A DNA stretch of 64,000 nt from Rhodococcus jostii RHA1 (GTDB lineage: Bacteria > Actinomycetota > Actinomycetes > Mycobacteriales > Mycobacteriaceae), in the NCBI RefSeq assembly GCF_000014565.1, contig NC_008269.1:186001-250000 (forward strand), given 5' to 3'. Below are positions 38,254 to 47,589 of the stretch, in pieces. How positions within the stretch are numbered: the stretch's first letter is position 1; each line of letters starts with the position of its first letter. Both the position numbers and the translations under genes were made by a program. Below the pieces are notes generated by a model. It saw only the letters and a list, made by a program, of their open reading frames with translations. It did no database searches and was not told the origin of the DNA.

Positions 38254-38505
38254 TCACCTTCGCCTCCCGCGAAGAAGGCCCGCAATCACATCACGGGCAT
38301 CCGGATGCTCACGGGTCTGCACTCGCGGACCATCGTCATCAGATACAGAAGCACCCATCAGAGGTGAGGATTCCTCGGCAACCAGCTCAGCGATCCAACG
38401 ATCGTCGGCCGGTACCCACGCCCGCGGCTCCTCACGAAGCCCCTCCGCGACAGACACCTCACGCCGACGCCCTCCCACACCCGCAGAACCGGAGTCGCTA
38501 GCCAT
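38254..38505 (-). CDS. Small hypothetical protein, 83 aa
   Basis: ATG 38505 has GAGGGG seven bases upstream. The product (MASDSGSAGVGGRRREVSVAEGL, then PRAWVPADDRWIAELVAEE and HPDARDVIAGLLRGRRR) is charged, soluble and probably partly disordered. No family recognised. It lies in a row of small minus-strand genes. Confidence 0.5.
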   Translation of the reverse strand: MASDSGSAGVGGRRREVSVAEGLREEPRAWVPADDRWIAELVAEESSPLMGASVSDDDGPRVQTREHPDARDVIAGLLRGRRR

Positions 38506-38635
38506 ACCATTGCCCCTCACTGCCGATCACAGACGCTTCGGATGCCAGACCCCACAATATGCCGATCCACGAGAAGCCCGGTAGCGCCACTCCGAGGAGG
38601 GCCGATGCCGGTACAGATGGCAACCTCCACAGACG

Positions 38636-38851
38636 TCACGACCGCACGAGTACCAGCGGCCACGCCACCGCGGCGATCGCCACCGCATACGTGCGGTGGC
38701 ACCAGATGGCACGACAGCCCGCGCGGCGCGGCGTCACCGCCGCCGGCGCGAAGAACCGCTCCGCCCGCCACATCACTCCCACCGCGGCGACCATCCCCAA
38801 CAGATACACCGCACCCACCACCGACACGACTCCCCACCAGAACCCATCCAC
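38636..38851 (-). CDS. Small membrane protein, 71 aa
   Basis: GTG 38851 follows GGAGGCGA. The product (MDGFWWGVVSVVGAVYLLGM...) has two hydrophobic segments separated by a basic loop (RRAGCRAIWCHRTY) and ends PLVLVRS. Function unknown. Sense may continue in another frame beyond the stop, but the 71-residue form is self-consistent. Confidence 0.5.
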   Translation of the reverse strand: MDGFWWGVVSVVGAVYLLGMVAAVGVMWRAERFFAPAAVTPRRAGCRAIWCHRTYAVAIAAVAWPLVLVRS

Positions 38852-38949
38852 TCGCCTCCAGCCCTCCCCTCAACGCTCGAATCGCGACAGTGCCAACAAC
38901 CATATCGGCGGCCCGGGGGACGTTCGCTGATCAACGATAAAGTCCTGCA

Positions 38950-39202
38950 GCGCTTCCCGAAGCAGACCGGAGAGGCATGCGGCCGCTACCCGCTCTATAG
39001 CAACCACCTTCATCTCCCCGCCGCTCAATGGTGTTCGTGGACATACCGGTCACCTGATTCCGACGCCGCATCCTGGTTGCCGCCGAACAACGCCTACCGA
39101 TGCACCTACATCTCCCGGCAGATCGACGTCAAAGCCCTCTACCGGTTGTGGGTGACCCAGGCGGAGAAGGACGTGATGAGCCAGGTCCTGCACTCCTGCT
39201 GA
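38950..39202 (+). pseudogene. C-terminal fragment of a secreted HNH-type (DUF1524-like) protein
   Basis: The text DSDAASWLPPNNAYRCTYIS and RQIDVKALYRLWVTQAEKDV matches the conserved C-terminus of actinobacterial DUF1524/HNH family proteins, in which an asparagine-rich N-x-S-K-x-D segment precedes D-A-A-x-WLPPN. The N-terminal nuclease core is absent, and upstream text (RFPKQTGEACGRYPLYSNHL) does not match. A relic. The end at 39202 appears to be the natural C-terminus (MSQVLHSC). Confidence 0.55.
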
Positions 39203-39579
39203 CCACTACGCGCTATCCGGATTCGGGAAAAGCCGCCGGTCACTACCGTAGCGTCCGCGGGATCCGGCCTCGGCGTCTCGGATCCGGCCTTCGATGCGTT
39301 CCGGGTCTTCCCGGTTGGCCAGGCCGGTGCGGACGGCTGCGGCGATTCCGCGGTGCGCCCGGCCGCACCGCGGAATCCGACGGCGGGCTGGCTGATGTGC
39401 GGTGCCGCGGGTCGCACTCGTTGCTGTTGGAGCGGTTGGTTCCCCAGCCGTTTCGCGGTGTGAAAATGCCGTCACCGCCGACATCCCGCATCGGCCCGAC
39501 GCAGACGGCGACGGGCAAGCGGTATGTATTCCGGCAGCGCGACCTTTCGCGTCGCTGAGGTGTGGTGATGAGGAGGCGG
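39203..39579. other. 377-bp stretch without a convincing gene
   Basis: All open frames here read as Arg/Pro-rich text. No RNA gene or repeat is apparent. Confidence 0.4.
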
Positions 39580-39795
39580 CTACTCGCGCTCGTCGAGCAG
39601 CGCGAGCAGTTTCTCCAGGGGGACACCGCTTGTGCCGTCCTGCCCGATCACCCGCTCATGTGAGGAGTTCACCAGGTTCTCGATCTTGGCGAGCTTCGTC
39701 TCGGCGGCGTCACGTTGCCGCCGAAGTGCGCGGATCACGCCTTCGTTCTCGATGTTCAGTTCGCGGAGCTCGTCGATGCCTGGTTCGATCGCCAT
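39580..39795 (-). CDS. Small coiled-coil protein, 71 aa
   Basis: ATG 39795 has an excellent AGGAGGGAGATCTC leader. The product (MAIEPGIDELRELNIENEG, IRALRRQRDAAETKLAKIEN, then VPLEKLLALLDERE) is strongly helical with heptad-like spacing. Function unknown; codon use fits a real gene. Confidence 0.65.
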   Translation of the reverse strand: MAIEPGIDELRELNIENEGVIRALRRQRDAAETKLAKIENLVNSSHERVIGQDGTSGVPLEKLLALLDERE

Positions 39796-40068
39796 GAGAT
39801 CTCCCTCCTCGCTGCCTGTGGTTGCGACGAAGTGTAGTGGTGGACACAGACACTCCGCCCAAGCCCGACCGGGGATCGGAACCATGTACACACCGGCGAC
39901 CGGGGCGCCGCGTGGCGCGGCGGCGCCGGGCGGACACCGCGGAGGGACCTCCATGAAGCCGCGACTGATTGTTGCCGGCGGGGGTTGTGCAGATTCGGCG
40001 CCGAGCCGTAAGGCCACCGGTCGATCTGCGTGGGTCATCTCCACCGCCTGGGGCGCGCGAATCACGGT

Positions 40069-40347
40069 TCACCCACCCGGACGCGCGCCCTCGTCGAACG
40101 ACTGTGCGGCATCGCCCGACTCGGCGGCGTCGGCCGCCGCAGTCAACACCTCGGCCAACTGGCGCGCACAGGCCGGGGTGAGTTGACCGAGCGCACCGTC
40201 GTGGGCGTAGATGCCCACGTACTCGGCAACGATGCGCGTCCCGGACCGGTGCTCGCGCATCTGCCGCGTATCGGCCGATACGTCGATATTCCCGTCACGC
40301 AGAATCCAATACGTCCGGTGGCCAACCCGTCCGGTGGGTTCGTTCAC
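40069..40347 (-). CDS. Hypothetical protein, 92 aa
   Basis: GTG 40347 follows AGAGGGATTGCT. The product reads VNEPTGRVGHRTYWILRDGN, DVSADTRQMREHRSGTRIV, YVGIYAHDGALGQLTPACARQLAEVLTAAADAA, a natural alpha/beta-like sequence with an acidic tail. No family recognised. Confidence 0.6.
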   Translation of the reverse strand: MNEPTGRVGHRTYWILRDGNIDVSADTRQMREHRSGTRIVAEYVGIYAHDGALGQLTPACARQLAEVLTAAADAAESGDAAQSFDEGARPGG

Positions 40348-41070
40348 AGCAATCCCTCTTCTTCAGCAATGGGCGAGACAGTCCGACAAGCCTTCCAGAT
40401 CACGCCGGGGGCGGCGTACCGCGTTCCGCTCGGGCGCCGGCCACCCGCCGCATGCCTCACCGCTCGATGAGCGGACCACACGGTGTTCGGGATCGTCGGA
40501 CCGTCGTGCGCCCGGACCGGGGTGTTCCCTCCATCGCTGGTTGGGGTGCGCTTCGGATACGGCGGAGAAGGGCGGCCGCGAGCGCAACAGGTGGATCCGG
40601 TCTCGCGGTTCCCGCACCGATCGCCGCAGGGGCGATCGAGCCGACTGCCGCCGCGGCGCCGGCGTGCCCGCCCGTTGAGACACCACACGTGAGAACGTCC
40701 GCCGCACAAGGCAACCCGCCGCCCACCGGGTCTTGAACACCCACCGCTGCAACGACCCTCGAGGACCGTGGGCCGATCAGCCACCCCGGGCCCCGACTGC
40801 CCGCTCCGGACTCGGTGTGCCAACTACGGGCCGGACGGCAACATGTCCGGGACGGTCCGGTCGGCGCCGGCCGCGGACAACGCCGCCCGGTTGGGCGATG
40901 GCGCAAGCACCGGGCCACGCCGGCACCGAACTCCACTCCGCCGCACGGTTGGGCGGCAATGGGCACGAACAGACCGTGATCGTGGCCGGCTCATCGGTAG
41001 CCCCGACGGCATCGAGTTCGGCCGTCGGCCCGCGCCCGCACCACCTACGGATGCGGGCCGCAGCGTGAGG
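40348..41070. other. 723-bp stretch without a convincing gene
   Basis: Several long open frames exist on both strands because of the high GC content, but none has a natural amino-acid profile, a good start site or a known motif. It may be a fully eroded gene. Confidence 0.4.
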
Positions 41071-41424
41071 CTACTTCCACCAGTCCCGCCTGCGATGCGG
41101 GACAACAATGTCGTCGAAGACCCTGGTGTCACCGGTATCCCACCGGCGACGCCCCGCCGCGAGGGTACGAGCGGTACGGCGACGCTCACGACGGAGATCA
41201 CGAGCATGACCCTCACCGTCGTAGCACAGCGAACACGAGCAGATCCTGGTGCCCGTGTACGTGAAAGCCCAGAAGCACTTCGTCGCGGGCAACCAGGCCC
41301 GACCCTCCTGACACCGGTCAGGGAGGTCGCACACGTCGTGGTAGTCGGCGTGTAACGGTTCAATGGAAAGTTCGCCACGGCGAAGACGAACCCAATACGG
41401 AGAATGCGCATCGGTACGGGACAA
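41071..41424 (-). CDS. Small Cys/Trp/His-rich protein, 117 aa
   Basis: TTG 41424 has GAAAGG upstream. The product (SRTDAHSPYWVRLRRGELSI, HDVCDLPDRC, CFWAFTYTGTRICSCSLCYD, then a basic helix and RRRDWWK) contains Cys and His pairs that could bind zinc. The opening SRTDAHxPxWV and the CSCSLC segment recall small proteins common in actinobacterial phages and plasmids. Function unknown. Confidence 0.6.
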   Translation of the reverse strand: MSRTDAHSPYWVRLRRGELSIEPLHADYHDVCDLPDRCQEGRAWLPATKCFWAFTYTGTRICSCSLCYDGEGHARDLRRERRRTARTLAAGRRRWDTGDTRVFDDIVVPHRRRDWWK

Positions 41425-41799
41425 GGCGGTGCCTTTCAGCGCTCAGGCGCCCCGGCCCGCTACCCCCGAATGAGGACGCACCGGGGCGGCGATAGGAGCA
41501 CCGCATCCCTCGCCCGCCGAAGCGGGCATCGCCATCCACCAGAACTCATGCCGCCCATTCTGACATCCACCTACGACAGACCCGAGCAGACCACACCCGC
41601 TTGCCATGGCGGCCCGGCAACAGCAACCCCCGCCCACCGGAACCCCATCCCCCATCTACCCTGCGTCTGCGGGCCACACCCGCTCCGCTGGGAGTCGTTT
41701 GCCGGCGCCGGACCGACCAGCACCACCCCGGCACCACCACCTCGGCACCACCGGTGAGTTGCATCGCGACCACCGCACCCCGGGGTGCCGCCCCGACAT
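41425..41799. other. 375-bp stretch without a convincing gene
   Basis: Proline- and histidine-rich open frames on the plus strand and Gly-rich frames on the minus strand; none supported by motif or ribosome binding site. Confidence 0.35.
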
Positions 41800-41970
41800 T
41801 CACGTCGGATCCCACGGTGATCGTTCGACGCTGTTCAGCTCATCGAGAACCTCATCGACCGTGGTCGTCGGGATGCGGAAATCCTCGCCCTCCGACGCGC
41901 GGAGGCGACGACGTACCTGGGCGAGCATGGCGAGTTCACGCTCGAGGTCTGCTGCGGCTCGATCACCCAC
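41800..41970 (-). CDS. Small acidic helical protein, 56 aa
   Basis: GTG 41970 lies just after GGTGAGG. The product (VGDRAAADLERELAMLAQVR, then EGEDFRIPTTTVDEVLDELN and VERSPWDPT) is helical. It lies 67 bases downstream of the 42038 gene in the same direction and may be co-transcribed. No family. Confidence 0.45.
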   Translation of the reverse strand: MGDRAAADLERELAMLAQVRRRLRASEGEDFRIPTTTVDEVLDELNSVERSPWDPT

Positions 41971-42037
41971 GACCTCACCCTGCCCTGAAATGGGTGATAA
42001 CCAGAGCGAGCCGCACGACAGACGCGAGAGTCCACCC

Positions 42038-42208
42038 TCAGTGCGGTGCAGCATCCGCGTCGCGGGGAGGGACTTGGCGTTCGAGCAGCTCCGCCAACTC
42101 CTCAATGGTGACCTCCACCGTGCCGAACATCGGATCCCCCTCCATAGCGGCGCGGGCGACCGCCCGACCGAGACGTTCTATGAGGTCGGCATACAACGGA
42201 TCCGTCAT
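42038..42208 (-). CDS. Small protein, 56 aa
   Basis: ATG 42208 to TGA 42038 encodes MTDPLYADLIERLGRAVARA, then GDPMFGTVEVTIEELAELLER and a short tail. The composition is natural and helical, with T-V-E-V-T-I-E-E-L a likely strand-helix turn. No strong ribosome binding site is visible. Function unknown. Confidence 0.45.
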   Translation of the reverse strand: MTDPLYADLIERLGRAVARAAMEGDPMFGTVEVTIEELAELLERQVPPRDADAAPH

Positions 42209-42266
42209 ACCGGACAAGTCTGCTGCACCCCCGAGCGTTCACCCCACCCACCCGAAAAAATCGGGT

Positions 42267-42539
42267 TCAGCTCTCCGGGTGTGTCGAGTCCGCCGCATCG
42301 AGTGCATGCAACGCCCGGGACGCCTTCCTCGACTGGCTCACGAATCGGAGGTGAATGGTCGCCGACACAAGCGCCCCCACCGCGAAGACGATCGCCAGAA
42401 GCCACCACCACGCACCAAACACCAGGAAAAGCCCCAGGCAAACGCAGGCGGCGCCCAGGAACGCCCACTGCACACGCAGCACCTTCCGAGCCTTCTCATT
42501 GGCACGGGCCATCTCGGAAAGATAAAAGTCCTTGCTCAT
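42267..42539 (-). CDS. Small membrane protein with two helices, 90 aa
   Basis: ATG 42539 begins MSKDFYLSEMARANEKARKV, a charged helix, followed by two membrane segments (FLGAACVCLGLFLVFG and LLAIVFAVGALVSATIHL) and a soluble tail. GGGAGG lies about 14 bases upstream, rather far, so the start is not certain. No family recognised. Confidence 0.55.
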   Translation of the reverse strand: MSKDFYLSEMARANEKARKVLRVQWAFLGAACVCLGLFLVFGAWWWLLAIVFAVGALVSATIHLRFVSQSRKASRALHALDAADSTHPES

Positions 42540-42941
42540 CGAATGAATGTCGACCTCCCGTTCACACTCGGTCCGGACACTGGGGGAAGCGGTCAGCACC
42601 GACGAAGAAAGAAAACTCGCCATCACCCACCACTACCTCCCTCACCGAACACACCCCCAGCGTAGGGGGCATGGCCGACAGTGTGCGGTGCCGACGCGTC
42701 TGACCAGGGCTGTCGGTGGCTCCGCGCCGCGGCGGGAAGGGGCCGCCGGCGACCACGGAGCGCCGGAGCACCCAGGCCCCGTCCTCGTCGCCGGCGCGCT
42801 TCTGGCTGTGCGCGCAAAGATGTCCGCACAGAGCACCGATGGCTCGCCAATGCTGCGCCACAGAGGCCGGGCCGACCGAGAATGACTGCGCTGATGGCCG
42901 GCGACAGGGCCGCCGAATCCATCAGGCCAGTGTCCACAATG
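42540..42941. other. 402-bp stretch without a convincing gene
   Basis: Plus-strand open frames crossing into 44.1 kb are antisense images of the Lsr2-like gene. I see no independent gene here. Confidence 0.4.
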
Positions 42942-44066
42942 TCACGCGACCGGAAACGCTGCCTGCGCATCATGGAAGGCCCGCTCGACCTCGGCCGGAA
43001 TCCGGCCGCGGGAGGACACCACGTGCCCCTCCCCGATCGCCCACTCCCGAATCTCCCTGGACGCCCTCTTCGCCGAAACCTTGCTCACCGACGCGCTCGT
43101 CACCGGAGCCTTCTCCGCGGCCGCCGGTTTCGCGGCCGTCCTTGTCGCCGGAGCCTTGCTCGTCGCCGACCTCGTCACCGGAGCGGCCGGCGGGGCGGTC
43201 TTCTTCCCGGCCGCCTTTGTCGCGGAAGGCTTCCTGGCCGGCGCCGTTCGTCTCCGAGCCTTCGTGGCCTGCGCGTCATGGAAGGCGCGCTCGAGTTCAG
43301 CGGGAATCCGGCCGCGGGAGGACACCACGTGCCCCTCCCCGATCGCCCACTCCCGAATCTCTTTGGTCGTCTTCTTCGCTGGCGCCGTGCTCACCGACGC
43401 ACTCGTCACCGGAGCCGCCGCGGACTTCTTCTGTACGGCCGCCTTCTCCGCCGGACCGGTGCTTGCCGCCGACCTCTTCACCGGAGCGGTCGCCGCGGAC
43501 GCCTTCGTCGCAGCTGCCTTCTTCGCGGGCGCCTTCCTTGCGGGCGCCGTGCTCGCCGCTACCGCCTTGGCCGGAGCGGTCGGCGCGGCCGTGGTCTTCG
43601 CAGCTGCCTTCTTCGCACTCGTCTTCTTCACCTTCGCCGGCTTGGCCTGAACCGTCTTCGCCTGCGCGTCGTCGAAGGCTTGCTCGATCTCGGCCGAAAT
43701 CCGGCCGCGGGAGGACACCTCCAAGCCCGCCCCGATCGCCCACGCACGAATCTCCCTGGTCGTCTTCTTCGTTGGCGCCCCGCTTGCCGCTGCCCTGTTC
43801 GTCGAGGCCTTTTCCCCGACTACCTTCTTTGCTGCCCTCTTCTTCGCCGTCGTCGTCTCCGCGATCGTCTTCTTCGCGGCCGTCCTCTTCACCTTCGCCG
43901 GTTCAGCCGGAGCCGGCTTCGCCTGCGCGTCATGGAAGGCTTGCTCGATCTCGACCGAAATCCGGCCACGGGAGGACACCTCCAAGCCCGCCCCGATCGC
44001 CCACTCACGAATCTCTTTGGTCGTCATCTTCGCCGAACCTGCAGAACCCCTCGGTGATACCGCCAC
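42942..44066 (-). CDS. Tandem Lsr2-type DNA-binding protein: four domains on histone-H1-like linkers
   Basis: The 374-residue protein contains four copies of the Lsr2 C-terminal domain, each IRxWAIGxGxxVSSRGRI followed by an E-x-AF-x-DAQ helix, at about residues 17-47, 103-135, 234-266 and 335-368. Domains 1-2 read GAGLEV and domains 3-4 GEGHVV. They are joined by Lys/Ala/Pro-rich linkers (TAAKKTIAETTTAKK, KAPAKKAAATKASAA) like eukaryotic H1 tails. The Lsr2 N-terminal dimer domain is absent. RGR motifs insert into the minor groove of AT-rich DNA, so this should bridge or coat DNA. GTG 44066 is preferred (GGGGAG six bases upstream); ATG 44027 is possible. Cys-rich text continues in frame upstream to 44231. 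Confidence 0.85.
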   Translation of the reverse strand: MAVSPRGSAGSAKMTTKEIREWAIGAGLEVSSRGRISVEIEQAFHDAQAKPAPAEPAKVKRTAAKKTIAETTTAKKRAAKKVVGEKASTNRAAASGAPTKKTTREIRAWAIGAGLEVSSRGRISAEIEQAFDDAQAKTVQAKPAKVKKTSAKKAAAKTTAAPTAPAKAVAASTAPARKAPAKKAAATKASAATAPVKRSAASTGPAEKAAVQKKSAAAPVTSASVSTAPAKKTTKEIREWAIGEGHVVSSRGRIPAELERAFHDAQATKARRRTAPARKPSATKAAGKKTAPPAAPVTRSATSKAPATRTAAKPAAAEKAPVTSASVSKVSAKRASREIREWAIGEGHVVSSRGRIPAEVERAFHDAQAAFPVA

Positions 44067-44353
44067 GTTGTCTCCCCATTTCGCCAGGCAATCGTCAAAC
44101 ACACAGTAGCGGCATTTCGGCGCCCCCGCCGCCAGCCGATGAAACGGCAACCAATCACACGCGGGCCGCACTGATCTGGGAAGACCCGTAGCCCTCACCC
44201 TGTCGTCTGACAGGACCACACAGAGCACCATCTGCCGACGGTGCCGGACGACTGCAGGACCATGTCAGCCAACCAGGCCTGGGTCTTCTTTTCGTATCGG
44301 AGAGAGAATACGGACTCTATTGCTCTGCAATCGTTTCCGACGATCAATAGGGA

Positions 44354-44629
44354 TCACGGCAGAACCGTCGACATGCACCGAATTCGCGGAACTGCCACGA
44401 CGTGAAACGCAGCCCCAAACAGAAATGGCGTGAAAGTGTTCGAGCCCCCAACCACGGCCTCGAGGAGACCGAGAGATAGAGAATCACCTGATACCCCATT
44501 TTCCCAACCGATCTCCAACCCATCACCAAGCATGAACCCTGTGTCACCGTGCTGGATGCGAGTCCACACCCACGCCCATCCGTTGCCGAAGCCCGGGCTA
44601 CGGAAGCCGAGCGCTTCCCACACCCACAC
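44354..44629 (-). CDS. Possible small protein, 91 aa
   Basis: A GTG-started frame reads VWVWEALGFRSPGFGNGWAW, then FMLGDGLEIGWENGVSGDSL and VVGGSNTFTPFLFGAAFHVV. The composition is natural and less Arg-rich than neighbouring frames, and local GC is lower. No ribosome binding site or family is apparent. Confidence 0.3.
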   Translation of the reverse strand: MWVWEALGFRSPGFGNGWAWVWTRIQHGDTGFMLGDGLEIGWENGVSGDSLSLGLLEAVVGGSNTFTPFLFGAAFHVVAVPRIRCMSTVLP

Positions 44630-44631
44630 AT

Positions 44632-45160
44632 TTCAAGTGGTGGACCTCACCCGGGACCGTGACCACCTCGTCGACGGTGCCCTGGTCGGTCAGCCGCGTC
44701 AGTGGACTCGGCGAATGGTCAGTGCAGTCGAGCCCAGGGTTCCGCGGCGGGCAGCATCAGGACGAGTTCGGCGGGGTGGTTGCGGCAGCCGCACATCACC
44801 CCGTCGAAGTCCGGGGCGGCGGCGAGGATCTGATGGCGAAACATTGGCCGAGGGCCGGATCGCTCGCGCTCACCCCCGGGAACAGCTGCACCCGATCGGC
44901 CCACCGCACGCCGTCATCGAGGGCCGTCCCGACGAGGGCAGTCACTGCTGTTCGGTTGCCCCTGACCCACTATGTCAACGTCGACAGGCGAACCGTCGGA
45001 ACCATCGATACCCTCACCCGATCCCCACCTGAAACGGTGAGCCGGCCGCGACAGACCCCGAATCAGTCTCGCACACCACGCATCCCAGCGGGGACCCGCG
45101 TACACCGTTCAACGAGATTCCTATAAACAGACCGCTCATACTTTTCGCAGGGGAGGCTCC
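44632..45160. other. 529-bp stretch, mostly without a gene
   Basis: A short minus-strand peptide from about 44843 (MFRHQILAAAPDFDGVMCGC, ending PWARLH near 44719) looks natural but has no ribosome binding site. The rest shows nothing convincing. The last 40 bases form the leader of the secreted protein gene. Confidence 0.35.
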
Positions 45161-45475
45161 ATGAAGAGCACGATGGTCATCGCCGCAGGCGCATTGGCAC
45201 TCGGCTTCGGCGCAATGTGCGCTCCGACCGCCACCGCGCAGGACGCCGGCTACGGGGAGTACCCCTGCAGTGACCAATTCCAGGTCCCATGGTCACTCGA
45301 TGCATGGAACGGCACCCACAAGGTCGCATTCAGCCCCTTCGGAACCGACAACATCGAGTGCGTCTCATTCTACGGACAGACCGCGGCGTACCAGCTCGAT
45401 GCGCAGGGACGAAAGCATGCCCTCAATCCGCCATCCGGCGTACTCGGTGCGTTTGTCCCGAATCTCTACTTCTGA
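45161..45475 (+). CDS. Small secreted protein, 104 aa
   Basis: ATG 45161 has AGGGGAGGC upstream. A clear Sec signal peptide (MKSTMVIAAGALALGFGAMC) ends near ATAQD. The mature part is about 78 residues with two Cys (YPCSDQF, IECVSFYG) that may pair, and an aromatic C-terminus (GAFVPNLYF). Likely exported and folded outside the cell. No family recognised. Confidence 0.75.
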   Translation: MKSTMVIAAGALALGFGAMCAPTATAQDAGYGEYPCSDQFQVPWSLDAWNGTHKVAFSPFGTDNIECVSFYGQTAAYQLDAQGRKHALNPPSGVLGAFVPNLYF

Positions 45476-45761
45476 GACCCCGCGGCGTACTGACCACCCC
45501 CATCGGATCTGCCCTCCCATCGGCCCCGCGCGGGCAGGGCCGCTTCCATCTCCGGGGCCTGCACCACCCCCACATCGGTGACGAACTCCGGCGCCTGCGC
45601 GCCCCGACCGCGCCATCGTCGGTCAAACCCATCAGCGCCACCCCCGCAGGATTGAGATACAGCGGGCGACCGCTGTCGTAGTCGGAGACGGCAACCAGGT
45701 TCTGGGCACGTTCGATCACCGCGAGCAGCAGCCGAGTATCCGCCGCCGTCGGCCCCCCTTA
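45466..45761 (-). pseudogene. PAS-domain protein fragment, frameshifted
   Basis: One frame reads LLLAVIERAQNLVAVSDYDS and GRPLYLNPAGVALMGLTDDG, typical of a PAS sensor domain start. Near 45600 sense shifts to a second frame (APEFVTDVGVVQAPEMEAAL, RGRWEG) ending at 45466. Upstream (GPTAADTRLLLAVIE) no good start is evident. Such PAS modules belong to actinobacterial anti-sigma or phosphatase regulators; the output domain is gone. Confidence 0.5.
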
Positions 45762-45791
45762 CGATCCCGTTCCGTACCGACCGGCGAGGTG

Positions 45792-45872
45792 TCAGCGAGC
45801 GGTCGGAGTGTTCGGTCGGCGATCGTCGGCGTACATGGCCTCGACCCGCGCCTTGATCTCGGCGGTGCTCAT
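45792..45872 (-). CDS. 26-residue peptide related to the protein encoded at 54248
   Basis: ATG 45872 encodes MSTAEIKARVEAMYADDRRP and a short tail. The start closely resembles MSTRQIKAHLEVMFAPETD from the 54248 gene, and both are followed soon by a stop. It may be a truncated copy of that small protein. Too short to assign a function. Confidence 0.35.
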   Translation of the reverse strand: MSTAEIKARVEAMYADDRRPNTPTAR

Positions 45873-46821
45873 CACCGGGCCGCCGCCACGTCCGGGATTC
45901 GGGCACGGACATCGTCGGGGTCGAGGGTATCGCCATGAGAAATCTGCCTTCGTCACTCGGGTGTGGGGCCGCCACCGCGGCGGCCCGCGTGGCTGGTCCA
46001 GCACCCACGCATAGGTGTGATCTGATTCACATGCCGCGGCGTTACATGCACCATCCCCAACCATCGACCGGCCACCACCAGCACACCGGCCTGGGCCCGA
46101 CACCCTCCTCGCCGCCGACACCCCCACCTTCCCGGACGGCCGCCCGCCACGTGGACCGAGCCGAAAGCCTGCACGACGGGCACACACCCCCGTCTTTGAC
46201 CGACACAATCGCCCAATCCCTGCCCGCACACCTCGAGCACGCGTGGTGTGGGCTGACCGATGACGACCCGACGCCCCGACGGCCTGCCGGCCCGCACAGA
46301 CGGCCACGTCACGGATGTGATGCCAGTTACTTTCCAGCGATTCTCTTCGGCATCGGGTGCCGCGCCGCTACGCTCGACAACACACCCCGATACCAACCCC
46401 TGAGACGGGCGCCGGGTGTAGAGCATCCGGGCACCTCCCGGATCCACCGATGTCGAGCCCAGGCATCACCGCACCGACATCCCCACCCGTGTGGGCGCGG
46501 TGCGCACCGAAACCAGTCCCGAACCCCGGTCGGTCACTGTCGTGAACCCGACCGCCCATCCCCGGGGCTCAGAAGTGAAACCGCGATGCGTCGAGGGGTC
46601 ATGTCGCACAACACTTCCCGGACCACAACGAAACGGTGCGCACCCGATCCCACACCGTCCGCGCCCACAGGAAGCCCACACTCACCCACATCGATGTGCC
46701 GTACACGCGCGGGCCGGGGACCGCCCACAGCCCGCCAGCCGCACCGTGCGCACCGTGCGCACCTCGCTGCGCGATCCGCCGATCGTGTCACCGTTCATTT
46801 TTCGAAAGCGACTCATCTGCT
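45873..46821. other. 949-bp stretch without a convincing gene
   Basis: Open frames through this region, including an in-frame extension of the WhiB gene, read as Arg/Pro/His-rich antisense-like text. No RNA gene or IS sequence recognised. It should hold the promoter of the WhiB gene near its right end. Confidence 0.4.
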
Positions 46822-47154
46822 GTGCCTGATCATCTCCACCACCCCATCGACCTGGACTGGCAGCACCGCGCCTCATGCCGCGGCACCGACACCGACATGT
46901 TCTTCTCCCTCGACGGTGAACGCGGCAACGTCCGCGCCCGGCGCGAGCGCGCCGCCAAACAAATCTGCCAAGACTGCCCCGTGCTCGACAACTGCCGCGC
47001 GCACGCCCTCACCGCCACCGAGTCTTATGGCATCTGGGGTGGCATGTCCGAAACCGAACGCGCCCGCCACACCCGGCGCACCCGCCGCCCGGCACGACCC
47101 CGCGAGCGTGTCGTGTCGACGGACCCTTTAACCTGGCGGATCCGAACACCCTGA
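46822..47154 (+). CDS. WhiB-family iron-sulfur transcriptional regulator
   Basis: The 110-residue protein has four Cys in the WhiB pattern: ASCRG, then CQDCP and DNC, ligands for a 4Fe-4S cluster. It also has the ESYGIWGGMSETER turn and a basic C-terminus (RARHTRRTRRPARPRER) for DNA binding. GTG 46822 gives VPDHLHHPIDLDWQHRASC, a normal WhiB start; longer in-frame starts add non-WhiB text. WhiB proteins bind the primary sigma factor. The DUF4193 gene follows 19 bases later. Confidence 0.88.
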   Translation: MPDHLHHPIDLDWQHRASCRGTDTDMFFSLDGERGNVRARRERAAKQICQDCPVLDNCRAHALTATESYGIWGGMSETERARHTRRTRRPARPRERVVSTDPLTWRIRTP

Positions 47155-47173
47155 GCGTGAAGGTAGAACAGCC

Positions 47174-47464
47174 ATGGCCACCGACTACGACGCACCACGA
47201 GTCACCGAATCCGACGAGCCGGACACCTCCCTCGAACAGCTGACCGCCAGCCGGAAAGACACCCAGTCCCCCGTCGTCGACGTCGAAGACACCGACACCG
47301 CCGAGTCGTTCGAACTGCCCGGCGCGGACCTGTCCGGTGAAGAATTCACCGTCCGTGTCATCCCGAAGCAGTCGGACGAATTCACATGCACCAGTTGTTT
47401 TCTGGTCCACCACCGCAGCCGCCTCGCCGACGCTGCGCAACAACTCTGCCGCGACTGCGCCTGA
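47174..47464 (+). CDS. DUF4193 family protein
   Basis: The 96-residue protein begins MATDYDAPRVTESDEPDTSL and ends with a zinc-ribbon-like segment: DEFTCTSCFLVHHRSRL and CRDCA (two Cys pairs). It carries ESFELPGADLSGEEFTVRV. This is the conserved actinobacterial DUF4193 family, function unknown, possibly binding a transcription component through the zinc site. It is close behind the WhiB gene and may be co-transcribed. Confidence 0.88.
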   Translation: MATDYDAPRVTESDEPDTSLEQLTASRKDTQSPVVDVEDTDTAESFELPGADLSGEEFTVRVIPKQSDEFTCTSCFLVHHRSRLADAAQQLCRDCA

Positions 47465-47589
47465 GTACGTCAGCGCACTCGAGATACTCGGCCCATCGCC
47501 AGGTTGAGCGGAGTCCGCATTGCCCACGCTCGTTCCGCCGGCACGGCAGCCCTGACGGAGCCCTTCCCGAAGGTCGCCCGGCGGCGCGG

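Noticed and set aside
42681..44191. Long plus-strand open frames (over 450 codons) opposite the Lsr2-like gene
   Set aside because: They are antisense images of a Lys/Ala-rich repetitive gene; the minus strand holds four clear Lsr2 domains.
44719..44904. Cys-containing minus-strand peptide as a zinc protein
   Set aside because: Too short and without a ribosome binding site; noted only in the gap entry.
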